Source of the DNA: Bacillus sp. FJAT-27445
Lineage (GTDB): Bacteria > Bacillota > Bacilli > Bacillales > Cytobacillaceae
Assembly: GCF_001510665.1 (NCBI RefSeq)
Contig: NZ_LMTI01000006.1
Span: forward strand, 1 to 43,926
Direction of reading: 5' to 3'
DNA: 43,926 nt
Part shown: one piece after another, positions 23,301-30,988 of the stretch
Numbering within the stretch: position 1 is the first letter of the stretch
Layout of the letters: each line of letters starts with the position of its first letter
Program-made: the position numbers and the translations under genes
The notes under the pieces: generated by a model
Told to the model about the DNA's origin: nothing
The model's database searches: none
The model's input: only the letters and a program-made list of their open reading frames with translations

Positions 23301-24848
23301 ATGATCCATTATCGCAAGATATTGGAATTATATGGAGAGGGCATCAGCCTAAGGGGCATTTCCGCCAGTACTGGCAACTCTCGGCAGAAAGTAACCGAAG
23401 TCATTGAATTGGCTGGAAAGAAAGGATTGGAATGCCCGTTAGAGGACGAAATGGATGATAGATGGATTGAAGAATTTCTATTTCCTGAAAAGACCATGGA
23501 AGGCTCCGGCAGGCAGCCTCTTGATTTTGAGTACATTCACAAAGAGTTGGCAAAACCCAATGTCACACTATCTCTCCTGCATCACGAATACGAGGCGCAA
23601 AGCCGTGCGAATAATACTATTCCTTACTCCTACCGGAGTTTTATACGGTATTACGGCAATTATGCTCAAAAATACAAGGCGACAATGCGTATTCGGAGAA
23701 AACCAGGTGAAATCATGGAGGTTGATTGGGCTGGATCTACACTTTTCATTATTGATAGGGATACCGGCGAAAAAGTGAAGGCATATGTATTTGTCGCTAC
23801 ATTACCGTGCAGTCAGTTTTCCTTTGCGGAAGCAACCTTTTCAATGGACCAGCATTCCTGGATTAACGCACATATCCATGCGTATGAATATTTTGGGGGT
23901 GTAACACAGATTGTGGTTTCGGACAATTTGAAAACCGGTGTAACTAAGCACACCTCCAGAGAACTTGTTTTGAATCCTACGTACAAGGAAATGGCCAATC
24001 ATTACAATACAATAATTATGCCGGCACGAGTGCGCAGCCCTAAAGATAAAGCGAGTGTTGAAGGCTCTGTTGGTACGATTTCAACCTGGATCATAGCAGC
24101 TTTGAGGAATACACATTGTTTTAGTATTGAAGAATTAAATGTGGAATTACGGAAGAAACTTGAGGAATTTAACCAGCGTCCTTTTACCCGAAAAGAGGGA
24201 TGCCGCTTTTCAGCATTTGAGGAAGAGGAGAAATTTGCGCTTTCCCCTCTTCCGGACACGCCTTACAAAATATCTGAATGGAGAACGGCAAAAGTAAGGC
24301 CTGATTACCACATTTCCGTAGACAGCATGTTTTACTCCGTACCCTACGAGTATATCAATCAGGAAGTGGATGTGAAGCTTTCCGATGATATGGTCGTTGT
24401 CTATTTTAAGCACATGTGGCTGACTTCACACAAACGATTATATGGGAGATTCGGTCAGCCATCAACACTTCCGGAGCATATGCCGGATAATCATAAGTTA
24501 TTTATAGAACACACGCCCGAAGTTGCGATTGAGTGGGCGAGCAGCATTGGCTCTTCCACTTCCATTGTCGTGCAATACCTTTTAGATTCCTATCAGTCTG
24601 AAAGACAGGCATTGCAATCTATCTTTTCTTTAAAGAAAATGGAGCATCGTTATACCAAATATGAGATAGAAATCGCCTGTAAAATGGTGATTTCCATGAC
24701 AGGAAGACCGACGGTCAAAAGCATTCAGACGATATTGAAAAGTAACAGGAAAAAAGACGCTGAACAGGAGTTAACACAAAATACAGAAGTAAACGAGACT
24801 AACTTCGGCTTCACCCGTGGGGCTTCTTATTATGGAGGAAAAGAGTAA
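23301..24848 (+). CDS. istA: IS21-family transposase IstA
   Basis: 515 residues from ATG 23301, chosen because GGGAGG lies 8 bases upstream; the frame is open from 23274. An N-terminal helix-turn-helix (ISLRGISASTGNSRQKVTEVI) precedes an rve-type DDE core with Asp142 (EVDWAG), Asp208 (SDNLKTGV) and Glu254 (DKASVEGSV). The C-terminal Mu-transposase-like part (DYHISVDSMFYSVPYEYI) is present. It cuts and joins the IS ends. It overlaps istB by one base (TAATG), so translation is coupled. Confidence 0.95.
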   Translation: MIHYRKILELYGEGISLRGISASTGNSRQKVTEVIELAGKKGLECPLEDEMDDRWIEEFLFPEKTMEGSGRQPLDFEYIHKELAKPNVTLSLLHHEYEAQSRANNTIPYSYRSFIRYYGNYAQKYKATMRIRRKPGEIMEVDWAGSTLFIIDRDTGEKVKAYVFVATLPCSQFSFAEATFSMDQHSWINAHIHAYEYFGGVTQIVVSDNLKTGVTKHTSRELVLNPTYKEMANHYNTIIMPARVRSPKDKASVEGSVGTISTWIIAALRNTHCFSIEELNVELRKKLEEFNQRPFTRKEGCRFSAFEEEEKFALSPLPDTPYKISEWRTAKVRPDYHISVDSMFYSVPYEYINQEVDVKLSDDMVVVYFKHMWLTSHKRLYGRFGQPSTLPEHMPDNHKLFIEHTPEVAIEWASSIGSSTSIVVQYLLDSYQSERQALQSIFSLKKMEHRYTKYEIEIACKMVISMTGRPTVKSIQTILKSNRKKDAEQELTQNTEVNETNFGFTRGASYYGGKE

Positions 24849-25603
24849 TGGTAAATGAGCATGTATTGTCAAAACTACAGGAAATGAATTTAGGAGGAAT
24901 GGCCGAAGCATTCAGAGAACAATCTTTAAACAGAGAATACCAATCCATGAGTTTTGAAGACCGTTTCTCCTTGCTTGTCGATCTCGAATATTCCCGTCGG
25001 AAAAGCAATCATTTAAATCGATTAATTAAAAATGCCAGGTTCTCAGACTCAAAAGCCTGTATTGAGGATATTGAGTACCATGAGGATCGAAGGCTTAAGA
25101 AAGAACTCATTTTAAAATTGGCCAGCGGCCTTTATATCCAGGATCATCATAACATCATTTTAAAAGGCCCCACTGGCTCCGGCAAAACCTATATGGCCTG
25201 TGCATTGGGTGTTTCCGCTTGCCGTCAGCAGTATAAAGTGAAATATGTCCGCCTCCCGGAATTACTGGATGAACTGTCCCTGGCTAAATTGGCTGCCGAC
25301 GGCAGCTATCGAAAACTAATCAAGAAATACACAAAAACAGATGTACTCATTCTTGACGAGTGGCTCCTTACGGACCTTTCTAAAGACGAAGCAAATATCC
25401 TGTTGGAGATTACAGAATCCCGTCACAAAACCGCTTCCACCATTTATTGTTCCCAAATTGACCCGAGCGGGTGGCATATCAAACTGGGGAACGGTACGAT
25501 GGCAGAAGCCATTTTAGACCGCATTGTCCATGACTCATATCAGTTACTATTAGATGGGGATATTTCCATGCGAGAACGTCACGGATTGGGTAGAGAGGTG
25601 TAG
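24848..25603 (+). CDS. istB: IS21-family helper ATPase IstB
   Basis: 251 residues. Walker A GPTGSGKT is at 107-114 and Walker B is DVLILDEW near 165-172, as in DnaC/IstB AAA+ ATPases. The N-terminal segment (SKLQEMNLGGMAEAFREQ) is the IstB helical domain. It remodels target DNA and activates IstA. The start overlaps the istA stop, and the stop is one base before the ATG of the third ORF. Confidence 0.95.
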   Translation: MVNEHVLSKLQEMNLGGMAEAFREQSLNREYQSMSFEDRFSLLVDLEYSRRKSNHLNRLIKNARFSDSKACIEDIEYHEDRRLKKELILKLASGLYIQDHHNIILKGPTGSGKTYMACALGVSACRQQYKVKYVRLPELLDELSLAKLAADGSYRKLIKKYTKTDVLILDEWLLTDLSKDEANILLEITESRHKTASTIYCSQIDPSGWHIKLGNGTMAEAILDRIVHDSYQLLLDGDISMRERHGLGREV

Positions 25604-25604
25604 G

Positions 25605-25925
25605 ATGAAGGAGTTATTAACCATTCGGGAAGCTACTGCAATCCTACAATCTTGTGGAATAGAATGTCATTGGCATGAAGTGAAAAAATGGGCTGTAGAA
25701 GGGAAAATAAAAGCGAAGCATGAAGATAAAGTTTACAAAATTAATAAAAATGATGTTTATGAATTCCTCGAATTACTATGGAAAGGCAGCTCATATGAAA
25801 TTGGAATAGATGATAAAACAAAGATAAGTAGGCTAATTAATGAGAACAAGGATATCAGGAAAAGAATTGTGCAGTTAGAGAAAGAAAACGAAAAACTAAG
25901 ACAAAAGTTAGCCTCGTTGGAGTAA
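25605..25925 (+). CDS. third IS-encoded ORF: excisionase/MerR-like HTH with coiled coil
   Basis: 106 residues from ATG 25605, one base after the istB stop, so it is translationally coupled; the frame is open further upstream inside istB. Residues 5-55 look like an excisionase/MerR-type helix-turn-helix (LTIREATAILQSCGIE, EVKKWAVEGKIKAKHE, YKINKNDVYEFLE). Residues 73-104 form a heptad coiled coil (ISRLINENKDIRKRIVQLEK onward). Classical IS21 elements carry only istA and istB. The ORF lies inside the inverted ends and before the element's own terminator, so it is part of the IS. A regulator or accessory DNA-bending role is inferred. Confidence 0.75.
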   Translation: MKELLTIREATAILQSCGIECHWHEVKKWAVEGKIKAKHEDKVYKINKNDVYEFLELLWKGSSYEIGIDDKTKISRLINENKDIRKRIVQLEKENEKLRQKLASLE

Positions 25926-25942
25926 AGCATCAAAGAATAATG

Positions 25943-25978
25943 AAATCCCCTGCCACTGGTCAAATAGGCAGGGGTTTT
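25943..25978 (+). terminator. terminator inside the IS, after the third ORF
   Basis: CCCCTGCC pairs with GGCAGGGG across a 12-base loop, followed by TTTTAAAT. It ends the istA-istB-ORF3 transcript within the element. Confidence 0.85.
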
Positions 25979-26089
25979 AAATGAAAGTTTACTTTGGTAA
26001 AGGGTCTGGCGTTTGCCGGTAAAATCCTTGTCATTGTGTGGTAAAAAAGATGGCAGAGGTGGTAAAATCCTATGGCCGTAATCAATGGC

Positions 26090-26485
26090 AAATCAAAAAC
26101 GGAACTATCACGTATTTTGGAAGAAGCGATACATGTTGATTTCGGATTACAAATTAAAGTATTAGTTCGTAGTATCGATGATGTAAGAGGGATTATTAAC
26201 GCTATTCCTGACACGTGGAAAAATGACAAAGATATGAAAAGCGATGTCCTGTTTATATGGGAGGAAATTGATGATGAAACTGTACTTGAGAATTTAGTCA
26301 TCAAACCAAATATTGACAAGGTAATGTATGTACCCGGCGCGATACTGTGGTCCTTAGACAAGAAAAATGCAACAAAAAGCGGAATGTCAAAGATAATTGG
26401 ATCAAAGGTTTACAAACAAGTTACTGTACGAAATGTGAACACTGCTCGTAAGATATATGAACTCATGCAAGCTCAAAACAGTTAG
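26090..26485 (+). pseudogene. DUF1697 gene, 3' part
   Basis: This continues the interrupted DUF1697 frame directly after the target duplication: KSKTELSRILEEAIHVDFGL, then VLVRSIDDVRGIINAIPDTW, and VPGAILWSLDKKNATKSGMS to TARKIYELMQAQNS. It supplies 131 residues to the TAG at 26483-26485. There are no other lesions, so the gene would work again after precise excision. An ATG at 26072 inside the IS end could give an N-terminally shortened protein, but it lacks a ribosome binding site. Confidence 0.92.
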
Positions 26486-26543
26486 ACTGCCGATGATAAT
26501 TGGACGTTTTGGACGAAGGTAGAAAAATCTTGGAGGTTTAGAA

Positions 26544-27290
26544 TTGGATAGAAATAAGTTTTCAGCAATAGCACATAAAAATCATTCTCTTTATAATCCA
26601 ATTAACGTAACAAAACTTAATAAAGTGATGGAATTACTTTCTCTAACCGCCAATGACAAAGTAATTGACATAGGTGCGGGAAAAGGTGAACTTCTTCTGC
26701 AAATTAGTAAAAAGTACAGTTCTCATTGCGTTGCCATTGAACAATATAGTGGTTTCATTGAGCAATTAGAGAAAAATGCCAAAAATAGAGGTATTCAAAA
26801 TAACGTTGAGGTCATTAACCAGGACGCTAAGACAGCAATAAAGACATTGAATCAAGAGTTTAGTGTAGGAATTTGCATTGGGTCCTCCCACGCTTTAGGG
26901 GGCTATCGAAACACGATAGAATCTTTAAAAAACATAGTAGTAAAAGGAGGATATATTGTTCTAGGTGAACTCTATTGGAGAAAAAAACCGGATGATGAAT
27001 ATCTTGAACAATTCGGTGTTCAGGAACAGGAAATTTTGTATCATGCTGAAAATATCTTTAAGGCTGAGGAGTATGGATTAATTCCACTATGGTCTACCGT
27101 TGCCAATAAAGATGACTTTGATGAATATGAATGGCTGTATTCAAAATCTATCGAGGATTATTGCTATGAGAATCCTGAAGACCCAGATTGTTCTGCAATG
27201 TTAGAAAGAATTAGGTCCTGGAGAGAAATGTACTTAAAATGGGGGAGAGAGACCCTTGGATTTGGTATATATCTATTTAGGAATATTTAG
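26544..27290 (+). CDS. class I SAM-dependent methyltransferase
   Basis: 248 residues, TTG start behind CTTGGAGG. Motif I is VIDIGAGKG at 40-48, followed by HCVAIEQYSGFIEQLEKNA (motif II acidic residue) and VEVINQDAKTAI (motif III region). The C-terminal part (WRKKPDDEYLEQFG, then SIEDYCYENPEDPDC) is an acidic cap that may hold the substrate. The substrate is unknown; the form is that of small-molecule methyltransferases. It is a stand-alone gene 58 bp beyond the interrupted DUF1697. Confidence 0.87.
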   Translation: MDRNKFSAIAHKNHSLYNPINVTKLNKVMELLSLTANDKVIDIGAGKGELLLQISKKYSSHCVAIEQYSGFIEQLEKNAKNRGIQNNVEVINQDAKTAIKTLNQEFSVGICIGSSHALGGYRNTIESLKNIVVKGGYIVLGELYWRKKPDDEYLEQFGVQEQEILYHAENIFKAEEYGLIPLWSTVANKDDFDEYEWLYSKSIEDYCYENPEDPDCSAMLERIRSWREMYLKWGRETLGFGIYLFRNI

Positions 27291-27344
27291 ACCACACCTT
27301 CAATGAGTTTAACGAATATATTTATTTTAACTTTGTGAAGAATT

Positions 27345-27415
27345 GTAAATTAAAGGGTGATTTAGTCCAGGAAGGATTAAGCACCTTTTTTGTTGAATTC
27401 CTTAATAAGCTAAAA
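27345..27415 (+). repeat. dispersed hairpin repeat / terminator upstream of Nudix gene
   Basis: GGGTGATTTAGTCCAGGAAG, then GATTAAGCACC, TTTTTT, GTTGAATTCCTTAATAAGC. The stem is weakened by an A replacing C in the left arm (GGTGATT versus AAGCACC), but the T6 and the right arm GTTGAAT (27392-27398) are intact. It ends the methyltransferase transcript. Confidence 0.65.
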
Positions 27416-27443
27416 TGTGCAGTTAAAAAGGTGGAGGAATAGA

Positions 27444-27872
27444 ATGAAGAAAGGACAAATTCGAGCAATTGCTATTTGTGTGTTCAGAAAAGATGATTCA
27501 ATACTAGTATTTGAAGGCTACGACGAGGTAAAACAAGATTATTATTATCGTCCTATTGGCGGAGGCATCGAGTACGGCGAAACAAGTTCTAATGCATTGA
27601 AGAGAGAAGTGCTTGAAGAAATTGGGGCAAGCATAACTAACATCAACTTCTTAGGAGTAGTTGAAAATATATTTACCTATAACGGTGACCTTGGACATGA
27701 AATTGTCTTTGTATATAATGCCGAATTTGTTGAAAAGTCCTTTTATGAGAAATCTTCTTTCGTGGGATACGAGGATAACGGGGCAACCTTCACATTGTAT
27801 TGGAAGCCAATAAGCGATTTTACAAAAAATAAATTAAGGTTGGTTCCAGAGGGAATATTAACTTTGCTTTAG
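27444..27872 (+). CDS. Nudix hydrolase
   Basis: 142 residues from ATG 27444 (GTGGAGGA upstream); a longer frame from 27417 adds nine unsupported residues. The Nudix box is at 40-62: GGIEYGETSSNALK, then REVLEEIGA, with all core Glu/Arg residues. The chain then has ENIFTYNGDLGHEIVFVYNAEF, typical of NTP or dinucleotide sanitising Nudix enzymes. A truncated copy of its first 34 codons lies at 18219, so this gene family has been duplicated and broken in the window. Confidence 0.9.
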   Translation: MKKGQIRAIAICVFRKDDSILVFEGYDEVKQDYYYRPIGGGIEYGETSSNALKREVLEEIGASITNINFLGVVENIFTYNGDLGHEIVFVYNAEFVEKSFYEKSSFVGYEDNGATFTLYWKPISDFTKNKLRLVPEGILTLL

Positions 27873-27953
27873 AATGAAAAATAGGTTGGATACGTCTTGC
27901 TGTACTGAAGGGGGATCATGGGGACAAGCTTAAATTGAGAGTGGGGAATTATT

Positions 27954-28484
27954 ATGTTGTTCCATAATGGGAATTTAAAAGTACGAAAATTAAAAGAGGA
28001 AGATAATGTTCTATTAGCAAAATGGCTCTCAGCCCCGTCGGTCCTTGAGTTCTATGAAGGTAGGGATAATCCTTTTGATTTAGACAAAGTGAATGAAGTT
28101 TTTTATGCTCCTGAAGATGAAGAAGTTAAATGTATTGTAGAGTATGATGGAAATGAAATTGGGTATATCCAATTCTATCAATTGGATGATGAAACGAAAA
28201 AAGAATATGGGTATATAAATGAAAACGTTTATGGAACAGACCAATTTATTGGAGAAATAGAGTATTGGAACAAGGGAATTGGAACATTACTTGTTACATC
28301 TATGATTGAATTTTTATTCGAACACAAAAAAGCAGATCGAATAGTTATGGACCCTCAAACAAGAAATACGAGAGCTATAAGATGTTATGAAAAATGTGGT
28401 TTTAAAAAAGTGAAATTACTTCCAAATCGTGAGCTTCACGAGGGAAAATATCAAGATTGTTGGTTGATTGAGTATCAAAAATGA
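27954..28484 (+). CDS. GNAT acetyltransferase, aminoglycoside 6'-N-acetyltransferase-like
   Basis: 176 residues, ATG behind AGTGGGGA. The sequence closely follows the AAC(6') pattern: KWLSAPSVLEFYEGRD (24-38), YGTDQFIGEIEYWNKGIGT (93-111), and MDPQTRNTRAIRCYEKCGF (132-150), then LPNRELHEGKYQDCWLIEY. This is the Acetyltransf_8-type group containing the acetylating half of the staphylococcal bifunctional AAC(6')-APH(2'') enzyme. Acetyl-CoA-dependent modification of aminoglycosides is plausible but unproven. No resistance-associated mobile flank is joined to it; the IS21 lies 1.9 kb away. Confidence 0.82.
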   Translation: MLFHNGNLKVRKLKEEDNVLLAKWLSAPSVLEFYEGRDNPFDLDKVNEVFYAPEDEEVKCIVEYDGNEIGYIQFYQLDDETKKEYGYINENVYGTDQFIGEIEYWNKGIGTLLVTSMIEFLFEHKKADRIVMDPQTRNTRAIRCYEKCGFKKVKLLPNRELHEGKYQDCWLIEYQK

Positions 28485-28498
28485 TATATTTCGACTTT

Positions 28499-28512
28499 AA
28501 GTCGCGGGTGCT
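28499..28512 (+). repeat. short fragment of the dispersed hairpin repeat
   Basis: GTCGCGGGTGCTTTCC holds the left arm GGGTGCTTT only, followed by an AT palindrome (ATAATTTATAATTTCATAAA region). It lies between two acetyltransferase genes. Confidence 0.3.
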
Positions 28513-28577
28513 TTCCTATAATTTATAATTTCATAAATTATATACAAATGGGAAATTTTTCTAGATGAGGTGTTTGA

Positions 28578-29126
28578 TTGAATAAGTTAAGAACTGAAAC
28601 AGAAAGATTAGTTATTCGATTACTAGAAGAGAGAGATTATTCATCTTGGCTTACCCAATATGAAAGTCGTTTACCTTCTCAACATAAATACGACGAAGGT
28701 AAACTGGATATGAGCATCTGTACGAAAGAATGGTTCCGGGATTTAGTTAATAAACATCATCAGATGGCTGAGGATGACAAGGTATATGTATTTGGATTGT
28801 TTAGAGAAGTAGATAATACTCATATTGGCTCTATAGACTTTTCGACAATCATGAGGGAAGAATATCAATGGGGCAGGTTCGGATATACAATTCATAACCA
28901 CTTTTGGAGACAAGGTTATGGGAAAGAGGCTGTTAAAGCAGCAATTGATTTGGCATTTGAAAAATTAAATTATCATCGAATAGAAGCTCACATAAACCTT
29001 GATAATATAGCATCTATAAAGTTAGCAGAAAGTGTTGGAATGATTTATGAATGCACGAGGAAAGGATTTATATACGAGGACGACAAATGGACTGATCATC
29101 TAGTTTACTTTATAAACGCAAAGTAA
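28578..29126 (+). CDS. GNAT acetyltransferase, RimJ/RimL type
   Basis: 182 residues, TTG start behind GATGAGGTG. Opening TETERLVIRLLEERDYSSWL is the usual first strand and helix of RimJ/RimL-like enzymes. IGSIDFSTI and FGYTIHNHFWRQGYGKEAVKAAI form the acetyl-CoA-binding region (RQGYGKE). The tail has NYHRIEAHINLDNIASIKLAESVGMIYE. Family members acetylate ribosomal-protein N-termini or small molecules; the substrate here is unknown. Confidence 0.87.
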   Translation: MNKLRTETERLVIRLLEERDYSSWLTQYESRLPSQHKYDEGKLDMSICTKEWFRDLVNKHHQMAEDDKVYVFGLFREVDNTHIGSIDFSTIMREEYQWGRFGYTIHNHFWRQGYGKEAVKAAIDLAFEKLNYHRIEAHINLDNIASIKLAESVGMIYECTRKGFIYEDDKWTDHLVYFINAK

Positions 29127-29255
29127 ACTTATTAAGTAGACAAGAACGATGATTCTGGCACACTCGCGCTTAAGAAGATAAAGTCATTTTTCTGGTATAA
29201 GAACGGTATTGCATTAAGTATATTATTTACCTATAAAAAGAAGGAGGAAATGTTT

Positions 29256-29606
29256 ATGCTGTTTATGCTGATTGTCAAAGCCTCGCAGAATTCGGAATCG
29301 GGAAATCTTCCGAGTCCTGAGCTCATGGAAGCCATGGATAAGTACAATGAGGAATTGGTTAAGGCAGGCGTGCGGGTTATGGCTAAAGGGCTTCATCCAA
29401 GTTCAAACGGGATTCGCATTTCGTTTCCGAAACCAGGGGAAAAGCCAGTGGTTACGGATGGCCCATTTACGGAATCCAAAGAAGTGATTGCCGGGTTCAT
29501 TCTGATTGATGTGAAGTCGAGGGACGAAGCCATCGAGTGGGCAATGCGGATGCCGGACCCTCAAGGATATGGGGAAGGCCAGATTGAATTGCGGCAAGTT
29601 TTCTAA
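29256..29606 (+). CDS. YCII-domain protein
   Basis: 116 residues from ATG 29256, eight bases after AAGGAGG; the ATG at 29250 is too close. The YCII pattern is clear: LFMLIVKAS, LPSPELMEAMDKYNEELVKAG, VTDGPFTESKEVIAGFILI and DEAIEWAMRMP. In many bacteria this gene precedes an ECF sigma factor; no sigma gene follows here. GC content is higher than its neighbours' and continues into the next gene. Confidence 0.85.
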   Translation: MLFMLIVKASQNSESGNLPSPELMEAMDKYNEELVKAGVRVMAKGLHPSSNGIRISFPKPGEKPVVTDGPFTESKEVIAGFILIDVKSRDEAIEWAMRMPDPQGYGEGQIELRQVF

Positions 29607-29829
29607 GCTCAGGAGCTGACCGTATCCGGAAATGTTGCCAAGGAAGCGGACCTCTATTCCACAAAAAGGCGCTATTGTTTAAGTTCAAATGAAATTAAGG
29701 AACATATTTTTAAAAAAAGGTTTTACTTGCGTGAACTACCGACCACTTACCCTCCTTAATGGTTGCCTGAAGTGGAGGATTCTTGGGTAGGTCTTGGTTG
29801 GAAGCTGAAAATTGGAGGGCGTGATTGAA
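29607..29829 (+). other. structured gene-free stretch between YCII and DHFR-fold genes
   Basis: No supported gene lies here. Around 29738-29796 the arms GACC, ACCC and CTCC are mirrored by GGAG, GGGT and GGTC, and CCACTT is mirrored by AAGTGG, so the DNA or RNA can fold. This resembles terminal hairpins left by IS200/IS605-type elements, but I cannot confirm it. The stretch changes from GC-rich to AT-rich and back, suggesting a junction. Confidence 0.3.
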
Positions 29830-30393
29830 ATGGCTAAACTTATCTACCCTATTAACGTATTTTTGGACGGTTACATGGAGGACGAGCGCGGCAATATTGA
29901 GTGGTCGATCTCCGATGACGAGGTGTTTGCGTTCTGGACTGACTTCCAGCGGCCGATTGGCACCTACCTTTACGGGCGTCGAATGTACGAGTCGATGGTG
30001 TACTGGGAGACGGCGAGCGCCAAAAAAGGCGACCAACCGGAGGAAATGTGGGATTTCGCGCAGATCTGGCGTGCTGCTGAGAAGATCGTGTATTCCCGGA
30101 CGCTTCAGGCGGTTTCAAGCGCCAGGACTAGGATCGAGCGCAAAATCGATCCCGATGAGATTCGGAGGCTGAAAGAGTCTTCAGAAGCTGACATTACGAT
30201 TGGCGGCCCCGAGCTTGCTGGGCAGGCGATGAGCGCAGGACTGATCGACGAGTGTCTTCTGCTTATTAATCCGATCGTCTTGGGTGGAGGTAAGCGAGCA
30301 TTGCCGGATAACCTCCGCATGCGACTCGAGCTGCTCGGTGAGCGTCGCTTCCCAAGCGGCGTTGTTCATCTTCACTACCGCGTGATCGTCTGA
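29830..30393 (+). CDS. dihydrofolate-reductase-fold (RibD C-terminal-like) protein
   Basis: 187 residues from ATG 29830 behind TGGAGGG. IYPINVFLDGYMEDERGNIEW, then TYLYGRRMYESMVYW, ADITIGGPELAGQAMSAGLI and ECLLLINPIVLGGGKRAL make the family call firm (RibD_C/DHFR-like NADPH oxidoreductases of unknown substrate). Codon use is GC-rich, clearly above the roughly 36% surroundings, and many long shadow frames appear on both strands. It was probably acquired from a GC-rich relative. Confidence 0.87.
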   Translation: MAKLIYPINVFLDGYMEDERGNIEWSISDDEVFAFWTDFQRPIGTYLYGRRMYESMVYWETASAKKGDQPEEMWDFAQIWRAAEKIVYSRTLQAVSSARTRIERKIDPDEIRRLKESSEADITIGGPELAGQAMSAGLIDECLLLINPIVLGGGKRALPDNLRMRLELLGERRFPSGVVHLHYRVIV

Positions 30394-30410
30394 TCGCAAC
30401 ACTAGAGTGA

Positions 30411-30446
30411 ATTTTGTTGAATTTCCTTATTAAGCTTATGTGGCGT
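30411..30446 (+). repeat. right half of the dispersed hairpin repeat
   Basis: TTTTGTTGAATTTCC followed by TTATTAAGCTTATGTGGCG matches the right arm and tail of the element; the left arm is absent. It lies between the GC-rich gene and the TPR gene and marks the junction back to AT-rich DNA. Confidence 0.6.
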
Positions 30447-30486
30447 TTGGTGGAACAAACAGGTAAAGCATTGGAGAGAAGAAAAA

Positions 30487-30972
30487 GTGGAAATGGAATT
30501 AGAAAAGGCTGTTGCTTTACGGAATAGTGGCCATCATAAAGAATCTAATGAATTACTGATCAAACTTGTGCAGGAGTTCCCTGATCATGCATCAATTAAC
30601 TACCATTGTGCATGGAGTTTTGATTTATTAGGAGAAGAATCGAAGGCAGTACCTTTTTATGAAAAGGCAATCCAATTAGGGTTGTCTTCAATCGAATTGG
30701 AGGGAGCCTTATTAGGGTTAGGGAGTACCTTTAGGACATTAGGAGAATATGAAAAATCAAAAAGCATATTTCTAAAGGGGATTAAAACATTTCCAAACAA
30801 CAAGGCCATTCAGATATTCTATTCGATGACCTTATATAATTTGAATGAACATAGCAAAGCAATGGAATTGTTACTGAAATGCCTGATCGAAACAACAAAC
30901 GATGATGAAATAGTAAAATATAAAAAGGCAATTGAATTCTATTCAAATAAATTAGATGAGACTTGGAAATAA
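30487..30972 (+). CDS. TPR-repeat protein
   Basis: 161 residues, GTG start behind GGAGAG. Four TPR-like helix pairs are visible: EKAVALRNSGHHKESNELLIKL, SINYHCAWSFDLLGEESKAVPFYEKAI, GSTFRTLGEYEKSKSIFLKGI and QIFYSMTLYNLNEHSKAMELL. It is probably a protein-interaction scaffold of unknown partner. An internal fragment of a close paralogue lies at 18027-18210 fused to a Nudix scrap. Confidence 0.88.
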   Translation: MEMELEKAVALRNSGHHKESNELLIKLVQEFPDHASINYHCAWSFDLLGEESKAVPFYEKAIQLGLSSIELEGALLGLGSTFRTLGEYEKSKSIFLKGIKTFPNNKAIQIFYSMTLYNLNEHSKAMELLLKCLIETTNDDEIVKYKKAIEFYSNKLDETWK

Positions 30973-30988
30973 TTTGTAAATCCGGACG

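Larger units (their letters stand above)
23144..26084 (+). mobile_element. complete IS21-family insertion sequence with an extra ORF
   Basis: The 2,941-bp element begins TGATTACGGCCA and ends with its reverse complement TGGCCGTAATCA. The inverted ends stay similar for about 36 bp (TACCAC..TC..GCCAT shared). It is flanked by a direct duplication ATGGC at 23139-23143 and 26085-26089. Four TTTACCA-type motifs at the left end and four GGTAAA motifs at the right end recur every 21-22 bp, the multiple terminal repeats typical of IS21. It encodes istA, istB and a third small DNA-binding-type ORF. It interrupts DUF1697, and everything inside looks intact. Confidence 0.95.

Noticed and set aside
26072-26089. 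Start of a new gene at ATG 26072
   Set aside because: The ATG is in the IS terminal repeat without a ribosome binding site; the frame is the downstream part of DUF1697.
22994-28484. Composite transposon carrying the AAC(6')-like gene
   Set aside because: Only one IS copy is present, and it is bounded by its own target duplication 1.9 kb from the acetyltransferase.
29812-30402. Several long overlapping frames on both strands
   Set aside because: They are shadows caused by the high GC content of the DHFR-fold gene, which alone has a family match and ribosome binding site.
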